Source of the DNA: CAYTCZ01 sp964436315
Lineage (GTDB): Bacteria > Actinomycetota > Thermoleophilia > Gaiellales > Gaiellaceae
Assembly (NCBI GenBank): GCA_964436315.1
Contig: CAYTCZ010000010.1
Location: 1-47,068, forward strand
Length of the DNA stretch: 47,068 nt
Reading direction: 5' to 3'
Part shown: one piece after another, positions 23,995 to 30,404 of the stretch
Layout of the letters: the number at the start of each line of letters is the position of its first letter
Position numbering within the stretch: position 1 is the stretch's first letter
Translations under genes and position numbers: made by a program
Notes under the pieces: generated by a model
The model's input: the letters and a program-made list of their open reading frames with translations, nothing else
The model's database searches: none
Told to the model about the DNA's origin: nothing

Positions 23995-25082
23995 ACCTTG
24001 ACCCCCAGTTTCTCGATGATCGCGTCCGCGACGTCGCTCGTACCGACGGCGGTCGGATCGTCTCGCGTCGGCTTCATGTCGTACGTAACGTTCTCGCCCT
24101 TGGCGATCACGGCCGCGATCGCTTCCTCGAGTCGATCGGCCGCGTCGCGCTCCTTCAGGTGACGGAGCATCATCACCCCAGAAAGCATCATCGCCATTGG
24201 GTTGACCTTGTTCTGACCCGTGTACTTGGGCGCAGAGCCGTGCGTCGGCTCGAAGACGGCGGCGTGCGTTCCGAAGTTTCCTCCGGGAGCGAGCCCGAGC
24301 CCGCCGACAAGCCCGGCGGCAAGGTCGGAGATCACGTCGCCATAGAGATTCGGCAGCACGAGGACGTCGTATTCCTCGGGACGCGCCACGAGCTGCATCG
24401 CGAGGTTGTCGACGATCCGATCCTCGAACTCAATATCGGTGTTCTCCTCCGCGACCTCGCGGGCAACGTGCAGGAAGAGGCCGTCCGAGTACTTCATGAT
24501 GTTGGCCTTGTGGACCGCGGTAACCTTTCGCCGGCCGTTGTCCCGTGCGTAGTTGAACGCAAACTGCACAATTCGCTTCGTCCCACTGATCGAAATCGGC
24601 TTGAGCGAAATTCCGGAGTCGGATCGAATCCCCGGATAGCCGTGTTGGGCGGCCCACTCGATCAGTTCCCCCGCTGCCTCCGTTCCCTCTTCGAACTCGA
24701 CTCCGGCGTACAGATCCTCGGTATTCTCGCGAACGACGATGAGATCGACGCCGTCGTAGCGCGACCTGACGCCTTCGTAGCTCTTACAGGGGCGGACCTG
24801 CCCGAACAGATCGAGGCTCTTGCGGAGAGCGACGTTGACGGAGCGGAATCCAGACCCAACCGGCGTCGTGATCGGACCCTTGATGGCGACGCCGTTTTGT
24901 CGAATTGCCTCGAGGACGTGGTCTGGTAGCGCGTTCCCGCCGTACCGATCCATGACATCCGCGCCGGCCTCCTGGACGTCCCAGTCGAACTCGACGCCGG
25001 TCGCTTCGAGGGCACGCCGAGTTGCCTCCGAGATCTCCGGGCCGGTTCCGTCGCCGGGTATCAGGGTGACGCTGTGGGCCAC
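23991..25082 (-). CDS. icd: Isocitrate dehydrogenase (homodimeric, isopropylmalate-dehydrogenase family)
   Basis: A beta-decarboxylating dehydrogenase of 363 residues. The substrate motif S81-x-N83-...-R87 with DLFGQVRP marks isocitrate rather than isopropylmalate. IVVRENTEDLYAG, VHKANIMK and LVLPNLYGDVISDLAAG are family blocks. The coenzyme loop reads HGSAPKYTGQ: Lys286-Tyr287 correspond to the Lys-Tyr pair of NADP+-dependent E. coli Icd, where NAD+ enzymes usually have Asp-Ile. The length is closer to short NAD-type enzymes, so the coenzyme is only probably NADP+. Starts with GTG, 8 bases after TAAAGT. Confidence 0.88.
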   Translation of the reverse strand: MAHSVTLIPGDGTGPEISEATRRALEATGVEFDWDVQEAGADVMDRYGGNALPDHVLEAIRQNGVAIKGPITTPVGSGFRSVNVALRKSLDLFGQVRPCKSYEGVRSRYDGVDLIVVRENTEDLYAGVEFEEGTEAAGELIEWAAQHGYPGIRSDSGISLKPISISGTKRIVQFAFNYARDNGRRKVTAVHKANIMKYSDGLFLHVAREVAEENTDIEFEDRIVDNLAMQLVARPEEYDVLVLPNLYGDVISDLAAGLVGGLGLAPGGNFGTHAAVFEPTHGSAPKYTGQNKVNPMAMMLSGVMMLRHLKERDAADRLEEAIAAVIAKGENVTYDMKPTRDDPTAVGTSDVADAIIEKLGVKV

Positions 25083-25090
25083 GGCGGGGG

Positions 25091-25096
25091 ACTTTA
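25091..25096 (-). promoter_or_regulatory. -10 element of icd-mdh (leaderless)
   Basis: TAAAGT on the minus strand, 8 bases (C-rich, no ribosome site) before the icd GTG. The divergent citA -10 is 52 bases away. Confidence 0.5.
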
Positions 25097-25147
25097 TCCG
25101 AGCTTCGCCGGAGCGCGCGTGCTTCCGGCGTGGGGCGTCAAGTCATG

Positions 25148-25153
25148 TAGATT
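25148..25153 (+). promoter_or_regulatory. -10 element of citA (leaderless)
   Basis: TAGATT, 7 bases before ATG 25161. The same hexamer and spacing are seen before the methylmalonyl-CoA mutase gene. Confidence 0.5.
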
Positions 25154-25160
25154 GCTCTCC

Positions 25161-26234
25161 ATGAGCGAAGTGCAGCCCGGTCTTGAGGGAGTCGTCGCCT
25201 TCGAGACCGAGATCGCGGAGCCTGACAAGGAGGGGAGTGCCCTTCGATATCGCGGGGTCGATATCGAGGAACTCGTCGGCATGAAGCCGTTCGAACAGGT
25301 CTGGGGTCTCCTTGTCGACGACAGCTTCGAGCCTGGAATGCCGGGAGCGGATCCGTATCAACTCGAGGGGCCGACGGGAAACGCTCCCTCTGATCTCCAG
25401 GCGGCGACTGCGAGGCTGAGCGAAGAGTGGCAGCTCCACAAACTAATTGACATCGAGCCTGAGCAGGTTCGTGATGATCTCGCGCGACTTTCGGCGACGA
25501 TGATCTCGATCGTCGCGCAGTCCGCGAGGGGCCGACAGGAGCCGGTTCCGGCAGCTGTGGTCGAGCAGGGGAGCACGACAGCCGAACGGTTCCTCCTCCG
25601 CTGGAAGGGCGAGGCAGATCCACGAGACGTCAAGGGCATCGACGCCTACTGGGTCTCTGCAGCCGAGCATGGGATGAACGCCTCCACCTTTACGGCTCGC
25701 GTCGTCGCTTCGACGGGTGCGGATTGCGGCGCGGCGATGTCTGCCGCCGTCGGTGCGTTGTCTGGACCGTTACATGGGGGAGCGCCCACCCGTGTTCTGA
25801 AGATGCTCGACGACGTTGCGGCGTCCGGCGACGCTGATGCGTACGTCAAGGGGATTCTCGATCGTGGCGAACGGCTGATGGGGTTCGGTCACCGCGTCTA
25901 CCGAGCAGAAGATCCGCGGGCGCGAGTTCTGCGGCGGACGGCGAAGGAACTCGGCTCGAGTCGCTACGAGGCGGCCGAGGAGCTCGAGCGCGCCGCGCTC
26001 GCAGAGCTCCAGGCACGAAGGCCCGATCGCGTTCTCGCGACCAACGTCGAGTTTTGGTCGGCAGTCGTTCTGGACATCGCAGAGATTCCCGCTGATCTCT
26101 TCCCGGCGATGTTCGCTTGCGCGCGGGTGGCCGGCTGGTCGGCACACATCATGGAAGAGAAGAGGACTGGCAGGCTGATTCGGCCGTCGGCGAACTACGT
26201 CGGCCCGGCCGCTCGAACGCTCGCCTCCGTCTAA
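25161..26234 (+). CDS. citA: Citrate synthase (CitA-type)
   Basis: Condenses acetyl-CoA and oxaloacetate. The 357-residue protein starts at ATG 25161 (the frame is open further upstream, but the -10 lies there). Catalytic-site residues are His170 (AAEHGMNAST), His205 (GPLHGG) and His244 (GFGHRVYRAEDPRA). At the position of the usual catalytic Asp the sequence is NVEFWSAVVLD, with Glu297. I recall the same NVEFW in mycobacterial CitA, so this is a sub-family trait rather than a defect. The C-terminal EEKRTGRLIRPSA supplies phosphate-binding Arg residues. The HEAT-like gene follows after 8 bases; icd-mdh is divergent. Confidence 0.92.
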   Translation: MSEVQPGLEGVVAFETEIAEPDKEGSALRYRGVDIEELVGMKPFEQVWGLLVDDSFEPGMPGADPYQLEGPTGNAPSDLQAATARLSEEWQLHKLIDIEPEQVRDDLARLSATMISIVAQSARGRQEPVPAAVVEQGSTTAERFLLRWKGEADPRDVKGIDAYWVSAAEHGMNASTFTARVVASTGADCGAAMSAAVGALSGPLHGGAPTRVLKMLDDVAASGDADAYVKGILDRGERLMGFGHRVYRAEDPRARVLRRTAKELGSSRYEAAEELERAALAELQARRPDRVLATNVEFWSAVVLDIAEIPADLFPAMFACARVAGWSAHIMEEKRTGRLIRPSANYVGPAARTLASV

Positions 26235-26242
26235 CCACCCTC

Positions 26243-26743
26243 GTGGCACTGGATCTCGCCGAAGCCGCCCTCCGTGCGACCGAGATTGAAGACGAGCGGG
26301 CGCTCGCCGATCTCCGTCGCGAGGTCGACGAGGAGCTTGAGTTCGCCATTCGCAGCTCGGACTATCGGGATCGGGCCATCGCCTATCGTGCGATCGGCCA
26401 GTTGCGCTTCGCGCAGAAGACCGATCTTCTCCGACGAGGACTGGAGGACGAGAGCCCGGCCTGCCGCGGGTCGGCGCTCCTTTCGCTCGAACTGCTGTCG
26501 CGAGATCATCCCCGGGTCGTAAACGCCGAGCGACCGATGCTCCACTCGCTTGCGAACGATGATCCCAACGGGGCAGTGCGACGGTTGGCGGTTCTGTGCC
26601 TTCGCAACGGCTCGTCGTCGAGTGACACGATCACCCTGCTCGATCACATCGCGACCTCCGAAGACGAGGAGCAAGAACTTCGCACCGCGGCCGCCTCTGT
26701 GCGTGACGGTCTCAAGCGGAAAGCTGTCAAGCGGACTCGCTAA
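26243..26743 (+). CDS. HEAT-repeat-like helical protein
   Basis: A 166-residue soluble, all-helical protein with no catalytic motif. It shows repeated helical pairs of HEAT type (YRDRAIAYRAIGQLRFAQK; ACRGSALLSLELLSRD; GAVRRLAVLCLRNG) preceded by an acidic helix rich in Glu/Asp/Arg. I take GTG 26243, 8 bases after the citA stop, as the start; the frame continues upstream into citA but reads as out-of-frame text there. Likely cotranscribed with citrate synthase. HEAT proteins are usually scaffolds; the partner is unknown. Confidence 0.6.
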   Translation: MALDLAEAALRATEIEDERALADLRREVDEELEFAIRSSDYRDRAIAYRAIGQLRFAQKTDLLRRGLEDESPACRGSALLSLELLSRDHPRVVNAERPMLHSLANDDPNGAVRRLAVLCLRNGSSSSDTITLLDHIATSEDEEQELRTAAASVRDGLKRKAVKRTR

Positions 26744-26991
26744 TCGGGAGCCGCCGTCGGCGGGCGCCGGCGTCGCTGCCGAGCAAGTCGCCCAGCGGAT
26801 CCGGGTGTTTTCGGCTCTCGCCGGAGGCTGACTCGAACCGACACACATCCTTGTGGGAGGCGACGCAGGTCGTTTCCCACGTGTTACAGAGGCGGTACTA
26901 GGATCGAAGTGGGAGGTGGGCTGAGGGACCCCGCGTGGTGGGTGAGCGACTGTCGGTCGACACCCGGGCTGCGCGACGAAGCTCCACCGAT
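26744..26991. other. Gene-free stretch upstream of the carbonic anhydrase
   Basis: About 250 bases without a convincing ORF. CCGCC-GTC-GGCGG near 26751-26764 could be a weak terminator for the citA operon. A -10-like TAGGAT is present near 26900 with purine-rich sequence after it, but no coding start follows. I compared it with riboswitch patterns I know and found none. Confidence 0.4.
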
Positions 26992-27032
26992 TTGACATCC
27001 CGTGCTTCAACGTGTGAAGTATTGTTACTTCA
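26992..27032 (+). promoter_or_regulatory. Promoter -35 and operator-like palindrome of the carbonic anhydrase
   Basis: TTGACA (26992-26997) is a consensus -35. Downstream lies the perfect inverted repeat TGAAGTA-N4-TACTTCA (27015-27032), and a third half-site CTTCA at 27005-27009 forms CTTCA-N5-TGAAG. The palindrome covers the expected -10 and start of transcription, a typical position for a repressor. Confidence 0.55.
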
Positions 27033-27064
27033 ATGAGGAAAGTACAGAGAAAGAGAGGTCTCCT

Positions 27065-27577
27065 GTGAGTGCGAGCGGCGTTGCAACTTCAGTTCGCGAC
27101 GAGATCCTGGCGGCTAACGACGCATACGCCGCGGGATTCACGAAGGGCGATCTTCCGATGCCTCCGGGCAGGAAGTTCACGGTCATCACCTGCATGGACG
27201 CCCGCCTCGATCCGGCCAAGTACCTCGGTCTCGAAGAGGGCGACGCGCATGTCATTCGCAACGCGGGCGGCCTTGCCAGCGACGACGCGATTCGCTCGCT
27301 CATCATCTCGAATCGCCTCCTGGGCACCGGGGAGTTCTTCATCATCGCCCACACTGATTGCGGAATGCTCACGTTTACGAATGACGCGGTCCAGAAGAAA
27401 GTGAAGGCCGAGACCGGAGCCGACGTCAGCGACATCGACTTCCTCCCGTTCCCCGACCTCGACCAAGCCGTTCGCGACTCCGTGGCACGCGTCCAGAACA
27501 CCGCATGCCTCAAGGGCATCCCGGTTTCTGGCTGGGTCTACGACGTCACAACGGGAAAGATCAGGGAAGTCACGTAA
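27065..27577 (+). CDS. Beta-class carbonic anhydrase
   Basis: Interconverts CO2 and bicarbonate in the cytoplasm. 170 residues, a short beta-class enzyme resembling M. tuberculosis Rv1284. Zinc ligands are Cys43, His96 and Cys99 (CMDARLD and HTDCGMLTF), with the Asp45-Arg47 dyad. HVIRNAGG and IRSLIISNRLLGTGE are family blocks. The start is GTG 27065, which has AGAGAGG 6 bases upstream; the open frame begins earlier but covers the promoter. Bicarbonate is the substrate of the biotin carboxylase at 14 kb. The upstream palindrome suggests control by a specific repressor, unlike most genes in this window. Confidence 0.9.
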   Translation: MSASGVATSVRDEILAANDAYAAGFTKGDLPMPPGRKFTVITCMDARLDPAKYLGLEEGDAHVIRNAGGLASDDAIRSLIISNRLLGTGEFFIIAHTDCGMLTFTNDAVQKKVKAETGADVSDIDFLPFPDLDQAVRDSVARVQNTACLKGIPVSGWVYDVTTGKIREVT

Positions 27578-27578
27578 T

Positions 27579-27636
27579 CGCCAGCATTCAGCTGCGCTGA
27601 AACGAACCTCAGCGGTGCTGAGGCGAACTCCTGGCG
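27579..27636. terminator. Branched (two hairpins in an outer stem) convergent terminator
   Basis: Outer stem CGCCAG / CTGGCG (27579-27584 with 27631-27636) encloses TTCAGC-TGC-GCTGAA and CCTCAGC-GGT-GCTGAGG. It fills the 60 bases between the carbonic anhydrase stop and the recombinase stop. Confidence 0.6.
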
Positions 27637-27637
27637 C

Positions 27638-28573
27638 CTACGCGGGTTCGTCGTTCTCTTCGGGTCGATCGACAGTCTGCCGCCGCGCGTGCGGATGCGC
27701 GTTGAAGTACGCGTCTCGGCGACGCCGGTCGGAGACGTGCGTGTAGAGCTCGGTCGTGCCCAGATCGGCGTGACCGAGCATCTCCTGCACGCTCCGAAGA
27801 TCAGCCCCGCCTTCGAGCAGGTGGGTTGCAAATGAGTGGCGGAGGAGATGGGGATGGACGCGCTCAGGCTCCAGACCGGCCTTTTCCGCCAGGCGCCGGA
27901 GAATGAGGAAGGCGCCCGCGCGTGTGAGCGCACCGCCCTGGGCATTGAGGAACAGCTCCGGCCGGTGACGCTTGTTGAGATGCGGGCGCCCCCTCGACAT
28001 GTAGAGGACGAGCGCATCCACGCCTTGCCGTCCGAGGGGCACGATCCGTTCCTTGTCACCCTTTCCGAGGCAGCGAACGACGCGGTCTTCGAGATCGATG
28101 CGCCCTCCGTCGAGCGCGACGGCCTCCGATACCCGAAGCCCGGCTCCGTAAAGCAGCTCCACCAGCGCGCGATCGCGGAGGTCCCGAGGCGTCGTTCCGT
28201 TCGCGGCTTCGATCAGGCGCTCGACCTCTTTCGGAGAGAGGACGCGAGGAAGTTTCCGACGTCGGCGTGGTGGATCGACTTCGCCGGCCGGGTTGTCGGC
28301 GCGTTCACCGACCAGCACCAGGTGCTTGTAGAACGCACGCACAGCTGAGAGCCGCCGGGCGATGGACGTCGACGCCTGGCCGCGAGCGCGGAGGTCGGCG
28401 AGCCAGCGGTGGATGTCGTCAGGCGATGCTTGAGTAGGTGAGGCTCCGAGGAATCGGTTCAGGTCGGCGAGATCGCGTCGATAGGCGTCCACCGTGCGCG
28501 GTGCCCGCTGAGTCGCGAGCAGGGCGAGGAAGTTCTCAACCGCTGGATCAAGCTCTTGGGTGAGCTCGGTCAT
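27638..28573 (-). CDS. xerD: Tyrosine recombinase, XerD-like
   Basis: A 311-residue Xer-type site-specific recombinase. The N-terminal SAM-like domain binds the core site (FLALLATQRAPRTVDAYRRDL), and the C-terminal catalytic domain has Arg in GAGLRVSEAVAL, Lys in GKGDKERIVPL, HLLRHSFATHLLEGG, LGHADLGTTELYTH with the second His and the nucleophile Tyr. Start ATG 28573 gives the canonical length. It overlaps the upstream recombinase gene by 26 bases, so both are made from one message. Probably acts in chromosome dimer resolution at dif (inference). Confidence 0.9.
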   Translation of the reverse strand: MTELTQELDPAVENFLALLATQRAPRTVDAYRRDLADLNRFLGASPTQASPDDIHRWLADLRARGQASTSIARRLSAVRAFYKHLVLVGERADNPAGEVDPPRRRRKLPRVLSPKEVERLIEAANGTTPRDLRDRALVELLYGAGLRVSEAVALDGGRIDLEDRVVRCLGKGDKERIVPLGRQGVDALVLYMSRGRPHLNKRHRPELFLNAQGGALTRAGAFLILRRLAEKAGLEPERVHPHLLRHSFATHLLEGGADLRSVQEMLGHADLGTTELYTHVSDRRRRDAYFNAHPHARRQTVDRPEENDEPA

Positions 28574-29396
28574 ACACCTTCCTGAGTCGCTTGGCGTCCA
28601 CGTGGCTGTAGATCTGGGTGGTCGACAAGGACGAGTGGCCGAGGAGCTCTTGGATCGTGCGAAGGTCGGCTCCACCCTCGAGGAGATCGGTCGCGAACGC
28701 GTGGCGCAGCCGGTGAGGATTCGGAAGGAGACGCCGAAGCGTCGAAGTGTCCAACGGCTTGCCCCTCGCCGACAGAAATAGGGCTTCTTCAGGGCCGCGT
28801 AGAAGGTCCGACCGCGCTTCGCTCACGTAGAGCGTCAGCCAGTAGGCCGCCTCCTCCCCAAGGGGGATCGACCGTTCTTTTCCGCCCTTCCCGCGAACCG
28901 TGACCAGCTCCTGTTCGAAGTCGACATCGGTGAGCCGCAGGTCGACTACTTCCTGCGTCCGGAGTCCCGCCGAGTAGACAAGTTCAAACAGGGCTCGATT
29001 GCGGAGGCCGAGCGATCCGGGTTGCTCGAGATCCTTGAGCATGGTCTCCGTCTCGTTCGGACGGGGCGGATTCGGGAGCCGTCGCCGCTGTGCTCGACGA
29101 AGCGGGAGGTCGGGAACGCGGCTGGGACCGAGGGTGGCGCGAGCGAATGAGCGAACTGCCGCGACCTTGCGCGCGATCGTCGTTGGCGAGAGTTTGCGCG
29201 GCCGACGTCCAGGACGGTCCGCGCCGAGCGATGTCGCGTAGCCCGTGAGGACCCGTCCATTCAAGTCTTCGAGCTCGAGGTTCTGGCTATCCAGCCACTC
29301 GGTGAACTCCTCGAGGTCCCCTCGGTAGGCACGGCGAGTCGCTTCTGACAACGACGGGCTCTCGAGAAACTGGTCAACCGCCGAACGCGTGGTCAC
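28548..29396 (-). CDS. xerC: Tyrosine recombinase, XerC-like
   Basis: A second complete Xer recombinase, 282 residues from GTG 29396. It has Arg in SAGLRTQEVVDL, Lys in GKGGKERSIPL, PHRLRHAFATDLLEGG and LGHSSLSTTQIYSH with the nucleophile Tyr. It is clearly related to, but diverged from, its neighbour at 27638. GAGGGG lies 11 or more bases upstream as a weak ribosome site. Most bacteria keep xerC and xerD apart; here they overlap and would be produced together as the heterodimer pair. No phage or integron features adjoin, so I prefer housekeeping Xer over a mobile-element integrase. Confidence 0.88.
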   Translation of the reverse strand: MTTRSAVDQFLESPSLSEATRRAYRGDLEEFTEWLDSQNLELEDLNGRVLTGYATSLGADRPGRRPRKLSPTTIARKVAAVRSFARATLGPSRVPDLPLRRAQRRRLPNPPRPNETETMLKDLEQPGSLGLRNRALFELVYSAGLRTQEVVDLRLTDVDFEQELVTVRGKGGKERSIPLGEEAAYWLTLYVSEARSDLLRGPEEALFLSARGKPLDTSTLRRLLPNPHRLRHAFATDLLEGGADLRTIQELLGHSSLSTTQIYSHVDAKRLRKVYDRAHPRA

Positions 29397-29415
29397 GACG
29401 GGCAGTTCCCCCTCG

Positions 29416-29425
29416 CGCCTAGGCT
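29416..29425. promoter_or_regulatory. Divergent xerCD / DUF2071-like promoter core
   Basis: The palindrome GCCTAGGC (29418-29425) supplies TAGGCT on the plus strand, 8 bases before ATG 29434, and TAGGCG on the minus strand. The same TA step serves both directions. Confidence 0.45.
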
Positions 29426-29433
29426 TCCTGCAA

Positions 29434-30063
29434 ATGCTGCTTCGCGTACAGGTCAGTGAGCTGGTCATCGTCAGTTGGGCAACCGAGCGCGAAGAGATCG
29501 AGCGCGTGCTTCCGACAGGCCTCGAGCCGCACGAGATCGACGGCCAGCATCTGATCTCGGTTGCCGGCATTCGCTACGCGGGAGGCTGGGCTGGACGCAT
29601 CCCGGTTCCGGGCTTCTCTCAGCTCAACATCCGGGTCTATACGACCTGGGAGGACGAGCCCGCAGTTCTCTTCCTCGACCTGCGCGTCTCACCGGCGGGG
29701 ACGGGAGCGAAGTTCCTCGGACTGCCGGTGCGCGCCTCGCGGGTGCGCGTGAGGCCGGGCCTGGCGGAGGCCCCTGGTCTCGGGTTCCGCGCCGAATATC
29801 AGTCGATCACCGCCGCCGACCCGGGCTTGCTCGGCCGGCACGAGCTCGGGCTGCTTCCGATGGGTGCCGAGCTCCAGGGATTCCGCGTGCAAAGGGGACC
29901 AACGGAATGGTACGAGGCTCTTGCAACCGAACCCGTCAGGGCCGATCCCCTGCTCGCAATCGGATTTGACCTCGGCGAGCCGTACTCGCTCGTGTGCGCG
30001 AGCGACACGACCTTTCAGTTCGAGCTGCGCCCGAAGCGGCTACGGAGAAGCGTCCAGGTCTGA
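29434..30063 (+). CDS. DUF2071 / YqjF-like beta-barrel protein
   Basis: A 209-residue soluble protein with the pattern of the acetoacetate-decarboxylase-like DUF2071 family: LVIVSWATEREEIERVLPTGLEP, then FSQLNIRVYT, LFLDLRVSP, and FRAEYQSI later in the barrel. Family members have no agreed function, and the Lys-based decarboxylase site is not apparent here. I chose ATG 29434 because TAGGCT is 8 bases upstream; ATG 29389 would overlap the start of the divergent recombinase. No operon partner can be seen because the next gene is cut by an assembly gap. Confidence 0.65.
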   Translation: MLLRVQVSELVIVSWATEREEIERVLPTGLEPHEIDGQHLISVAGIRYAGGWAGRIPVPGFSQLNIRVYTTWEDEPAVLFLDLRVSPAGTGAKFLGLPVRASRVRVRPGLAEAPGLGFRAEYQSITAADPGLLGRHELGLLPMGAELQGFRVQRGPTEWYEALATEPVRADPLLAIGFDLGEPYSLVCASDTTFQFELRPKRLRRSVQV

Positions 30064-30140
30064 CCAAAGCCCCGCAACTACGGGTTGACTTTCGTCACAT
30101 CTGCATCGTAGCGCAGACTCACGATTTCCAGCCGGGGGTC

Positions 30141-30231
30141 ATGCCTAACGGCCTCTTCTGGACGGCCCCACTACCCCAGGGCGCGTACCAGGTGTCGGCC
30201 GACGGCAAGACGGCGACTCTGAAGGCTGAGA
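30141..30231 (+). CDS. N-terminal fragment of an unknown protein running into an assembly gap
   Basis: ATG 30141 opens a frame of 30 codons starting MPNGLFWTAPLP, with regular coding character, that is cut by the N run. TTGACT (30085-30090) upstream is a plausible -35. I recall similar 'PNGLFWT' openings in short actinobacterial proteins of unknown function. The 3' end must lie before the terminator at 30365, and how much is missing cannot be known. Confidence 0.45.
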
Positions 30232-30331
30232 NNNNNNNNNNNNNNNNNNNNNNNNNNNNNNNNNNNNNNNNNNNNNNNNNNNNNNNNNNNNNNNNNNNNN
30301 NNNNNNNNNNNNNNNNNNNNNNNNNNNNNNN
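30232..30331. other. Assembly gap of 100 N
   Basis: A fixed-length placeholder. Unlike the first gap, the flanks do not repeat each other, so sequence of unknown length is missing. AACTACGGG (30076-30084) before it and CCCGTAGTT (30343-30351) after it are inverted copies. Confidence 0.95.
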
Positions 30332-30364
30332 GGCGCCTTTCTCCCGTAGTTACGAACGTGGAGA

Positions 30365-30398
30365 GAGGTGACCGAGGCCTACCGGCCTCGGTCACCTC
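30365..30398. terminator. Strong bidirectional hairpin terminator before pckG
   Basis: Perfect 15-bp stem GAGGTGACCGAGGCC / GGCCTCGGTCACCTC with loop TACC, 6 bases from the pckG stop. No T-tract. It separates pckG from the truncated convergent gene. Confidence 0.8.
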
Positions 30399-30404
30399 CA
30401 ATCG

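Noticed and set aside
26744..27064. Riboswitch upstream of the carbonic anhydrase
   Set aside because: G-rich segments such as GAGGGACCCCGCG resemble parts of the c-di-AMP riboswitch, but the conserved core and pairing elements are not there.
27638..29396. Integron or prophage integrase module
   Set aside because: There are no attachment-site repeats, cassette array, excisionase or phage genes, and both proteins look like housekeeping Xer.
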